Positions 61,610 through 64,000 of a stretch of 64,000 bases of DNA are shown piece by piece. Location of the stretch: the NCBI GenBank assembly GCA_964504655.1, contig CAZDFD010000007.1:1-64000 (forward strand), in the 5' to 3' direction. The stretch comes from JANXAZ01 sp964504655 (GTDB lineage Bacteria; Pseudomonadota; Alphaproteobacteria; Geminicoccales; Geminicoccaceae). The position numbers were made by a program, and so were the translations under genes. Every line of letters begins with the position of its first letter. Position 1 is the stretch's first letter. The notes under the pieces are model-generated. The model was not told where the DNA came from. It ran no database searches and saw only the letters and a list, made by a program, of their open reading frames with translations.

Positions 61610-62596
61610 ATGATCCGGATCGCGGCCGGTCTGGTCCTGGCGGCACTCGCGGCGGCGTCGACGGTTGCCGCGCAGGGCTTTCAGCCAGCCGTCATCTTCG
61701 ACATGGGCGGCAAGTTCGACAAGTCGTTCAACGAGGCCGCCTACAACGGCGCCGAGCGGTTCAAGCGCGAGACCGGGATCGACTACCTGGAGTTCGAGGT
61801 CAACCAGGAGGCGCAGCGCGAGCAGGCCATGCAACGCATGGCGCGGCGCGGCGCCAACGTGATCGTGGTGCTGGGCTTCCAGAACGGCACGCCGCTCAAG
61901 AAGGTCGCCGCCGAGAACCCGAACAGCAAGTTCACCATCATCGACGCGGTCGTGGACCTGCCGAACGTGCAGTCGGTGATCTTCAAGGAGCACGAGGGCA
62001 GCTTCCTGGTCGGCATGGCGGCCGCGCTCGCGAGCAAGACCGGCAAGGTCGGGTTCGTGGGCGGTATGGACATCCCGCTGATCCGCAACTTCGCCTTCGG
62101 CTACGAGCAGGGGATCAAGCACGTCAACCCGAAGGCCGAGCTGCTCGTCAACATGACCGGCACGACCCCGGCCGCCTGGAACGATCCGGCCAAGGGCGCC
62201 GAGCTCGCGATCAGCCAGTTCGACCGCGGCGCCGACGTCGTCTACGCCGCCGCCGGCGGCACCGGCATCGGCGTGCTCCAGGCGGCCAAGGACAAGGGGA
62301 AGCTGTCGATCGGCGTCGACAGCAACCAGAACCATCTGCACCCCGGCTCCGTCCTGACCTCGATGCTCAAGCGGGTCGACGTCGCCGTGTACAACGCGTT
62401 CAAGGACGCACGGGCCGGGACCTGGAAGGCCGGCCGGCTCGATCTCGGCCTCAAGGAGGACGGGGTGGGCTATGCCCTCGACGAGCACAACAAGTCGGTC
62501 CTGACCCCGGCCATGGTGACGGCCCTCGAGGCGGCCCGGAGCGACATCCTGAGCGGTCGGCTGGTCGTCAAGGACTACTACTCGACGCAGAAGTAA
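61610..62596 (+). CDS. BMP-family ABC transporter substrate-binding protein
   Basis: A 328-residue basic membrane protein (BMP/PnrA) family binding protein, probably for nucleosides or similar. The signal peptide LVLAALAAASTVAAQ is followed by VIFDMGGKFDKSFNEAAYNGAERF (the ligand-binding D/SFN motif), KVGFVGGMDIPLIRNFAFGYEQG and VVYAAAGGTGIGVLQAA. GGGAGG precedes ATG 61610. The ATPase gene follows 23 nt later. Confidence 0.92.
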   Translation: MIRIAAGLVLAALAAASTVAAQGFQPAVIFDMGGKFDKSFNEAAYNGAERFKRETGIDYLEFEVNQEAQREQAMQRMARRGANVIVVLGFQNGTPLKKVAAENPNSKFTIIDAVVDLPNVQSVIFKEHEGSFLVGMAAALASKTGKVGFVGGMDIPLIRNFAFGYEQGIKHVNPKAELLVNMTGTTPAAWNDPAKGAELAISQFDRGADVVYAAAGGTGIGVLQAAKDKGKLSIGVDSNQNHLHPGSVLTSMLKRVDVAVYNAFKDARAGTWKAGRLDLGLKEDGVGYALDEHNKSVLTPAMVTALEAARSDILSGRLVVKDYYSTQK

Positions 62597-62619
62597 CGCG
62601 GCCGCAGCACCCCGTCCTC

Positions 62620-64000
62620 GTGCCCCCACCGGCCGTCGAGCTCCGCGGCATCACCAAGCGGTTCGGCCCGGTCGTCGCCAACGACCGGGTCGATCTCACC
62701 GTCGAGGCCGGCTCGATCCACGGCATCGTCGGCGAGAACGGTGCCGGCAAGTCGACCTTGATGAACATCCTCTACGGCTACTACCAGGCCGACGCGGGGA
62801 CCATCCTGGTCGACGGGGTCGCACGCCGGATCGACCGGCCGGTCGCGGCGATCCACGCCGGCATCGGCATGGTCCACCAGCATTTCATGCTGGTCGACAC
62901 GTTCACGGTGCTCGAGAACCTGCTGCTGGGAGCGGAGGGCGGCCCGCTGCTCGGGCGCGGCAGCGGGCGACTGCGTGCCGAGCTCGCCCGCCTGTCGCGC
63001 GAGTACGGCCTCGAGGTCGACCCGGACGCCCGGGTCGGCGAGCTGCCGGTCGGACTGCAGCAGCGGGTCGAGATCCTGAAGGCCCTGTGCCGCGGCGCCC
63101 GGGTGCTGATCCTGGACGAGCCGACCGGCGTTTTGACCCCGCAGGAGGCCGACGACCTGTTCCGGATCCTGGCCGGTCTGCGCGACCAGGGCCGCACCGT
63201 CGTGCTGATCACGCACAAGCTCCGCGAGATCATGGCGATCACCGACCGGGTGAGCGTCATGCGGGCCGGCCGAATGGTGGCGCACCGCGAGACCGCCGCC
63301 ACCACCCGCGAGGAGCTGGCGGAGCTGATGGTCGGGCGCAAGATCCAGCTCCGACCCGACAAGCGGCCGACCCGGCCGGGCGCCCCCGTCCTCGAGGTGC
63401 GCGACCTCGAGGTCGCCGACGACCGCGGCGTGCGGCGGGTGAAGGGCGTGAGCCTGTCGGTTCGTGAAGGCGAGATCGTCGGGATCGCGGGTGTGGCGGG
63501 CAACGGCCAGAGCGAGCTGCTCGAGGCGATCGCCGGCATCCGTGCGCCCGCCGCGGGCGAGATCCGCCTCGCGGGTCGTGAGCCGCGGCCGCCCGGCCAC
63601 GGGCGGCGGGCGGGCCTCGGGCACGTGCCCGAGGACCGGCTGCGGGTCGGCCTCGTCGCGCACTTCGCCGCGGCCGAGAACGTCATCCTCGGCTATCAGC
63701 GGCGGCCCGACTACAGCTCGGCCGGCCTGCTGCGCCGGGCGCGGATCGTCGAGACCTGCGCGCGCTGGCTCGAGCGGTACGACATCCGCCCGCGGGCGCC
63801 GGACCTGCCGGCGCACGCCTTCTCGGGCGGCAACCAGCAGAAGCTCGTGCTCGCCCGCGAGCTCGAGCACGATCCCGTCCTGCTGCTCGTGGGCCAGCCG
63901 ACCCGCGGCGTCGACATCGGCGCGATCGAGTTCATCCACGCCCAGCTCGTGGCGATGCGCGACGCCGGCAAGGCGCTGCTGCTCGTCTCGGTCGAGCTCG
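62620..64000 (+). CDS. BMP-associated ABC transporter ATPase, duplicated (runs off window)
   Basis: The first 460 codons of a twin-cassette ATPase of the RbsA/MglA-like type used by BMP importers; the window ends before the stop. Cassette 1 has Walker A GENGAGKST, GMVHQHFMLV, LPVGLQQRVEI and LILDEPTGVLTP. Cassette 2 starts near residue 260 (Walker A region GVAGNGQSE, which is degenerate as usual) with SGGNQQKLVLAREL and LLLVGQPTRGVDIGA. Start is GTG 62620; no good Shine-Dalgarno. Confidence 0.92.
   Translation, partial: MPPPAVELRGITKRFGPVVANDRVDLTVEAGSIHGIVGENGAGKSTLMNILYGYYQADAGTILVDGVARRIDRPVAAIHAGIGMVHQHFMLVDTFTVLENLLLGAEGGPLLGRGSGRLRAELARLSREYGLEVDPDARVGELPVGLQQRVEILKALCRGARVLILDEPTGVLTPQEADDLFRILAGLRDQGRTVVLITHKLREIMAITDRVSVMRAGRMVAHRETAATTREELAELMVGRKIQLRPDKRPTRPGAPVLEVRDLEVADDRGVRRVKGVSLSVREGEIVGIAGVAGNGQSELLEAIAGIRAPAAGEIRLAGREPRPPGHGRRAGLGHVPEDRLRVGLVAHFAAAENVILGYQRRPDYSSAGLLRRARIVETCARWLERYDIRPRAPDLPAHAFSGGNQQKLVLARELEHDPVLLLVGQPTRGVDIGAIEFIHAQLVAMRDAGKALLLVSVEL

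Noticed and set aside
1..64000. CRISPR arrays, insertion sequences, rRNA genes
   Set aside because: No regularly spaced repeats, transposase motifs or rRNA-like sequence were noticed on either strand. This was judged by reading, not by a search program.

Overview
The window is very GC-rich chromosomal DNA from an alphaproteobacterium, most likely a Rhodospirillales-type or related lineage. The evidence is the phoR-pstSCAB-phoU-phoB order, the gpmI-envC-ctpA-polysaccharide deacetylase-rppH block, a DUF1192 protein and an IalB-family protein. It comes from a draft scaffold: a run of 100 N at 36241-36340 is flanked by the same 38 bases on both sides, so the gap is probably an artefact.

Layout. 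1-6353: phosphate sensing and high-affinity uptake (phoR, pstS, pstC, pstA, pstB, phoU, phoB) with a tandem Pho box in front of pstS. 6354-11026: minus-strand run of a SPOUT RNA methyltransferase, an IalB-like secreted protein, rlmN, a GST and sppA. 11033-12037: about 1 kb without a credible gene. 12038-18116: a LapB/LapC/LapE-type type I secretion system plus a small protein that looks like a solitary adhesin-type module. 18405-23952: gpmI, envC-like, ctpA, divergent polysaccharide deacetylase, rppH. 24894-29656: two tandem secreted cyclase-family proteins, then an ABC exporter-type pair with a DUF3299 protein. 29711-35717: a branched-chain amino acid type (Liv) uptake system split by a CoA-transferase gene on the other strand, with livF opening inside a tRNA-Pro gene. 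36076-48260: metabolic and housekeeping genes, a ferric-iron-type ABC system, an alpha/beta hydrolase and an O-acetylhomoserine sulfhydrylase-type enzyme.

48329-61533 is the most unusual part: a compact podovirus (T7-like) structural cassette with portal, Bbp19-like protein, scaffold, capsid, two tail-tube proteins, a short coiled-coil virion protein and large terminase on the plus strand, and a pectate-lyase-type tail spike operon on the minus strand. A repressor gene stands between them and its operator overlaps two face-to-face promoters. I see no integrase, replication, RNA polymerase, holin or small terminase gene, and the repressor lacks the self-cleavage residues of S24 proteins. This could be a cryptic prophage remnant or a domesticated particle (gene-transfer-agent-like). 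The sequence alone cannot decide between these.

61610-64000: start of a BMP-family (nucleoside-type) ABC importer running off the window end.
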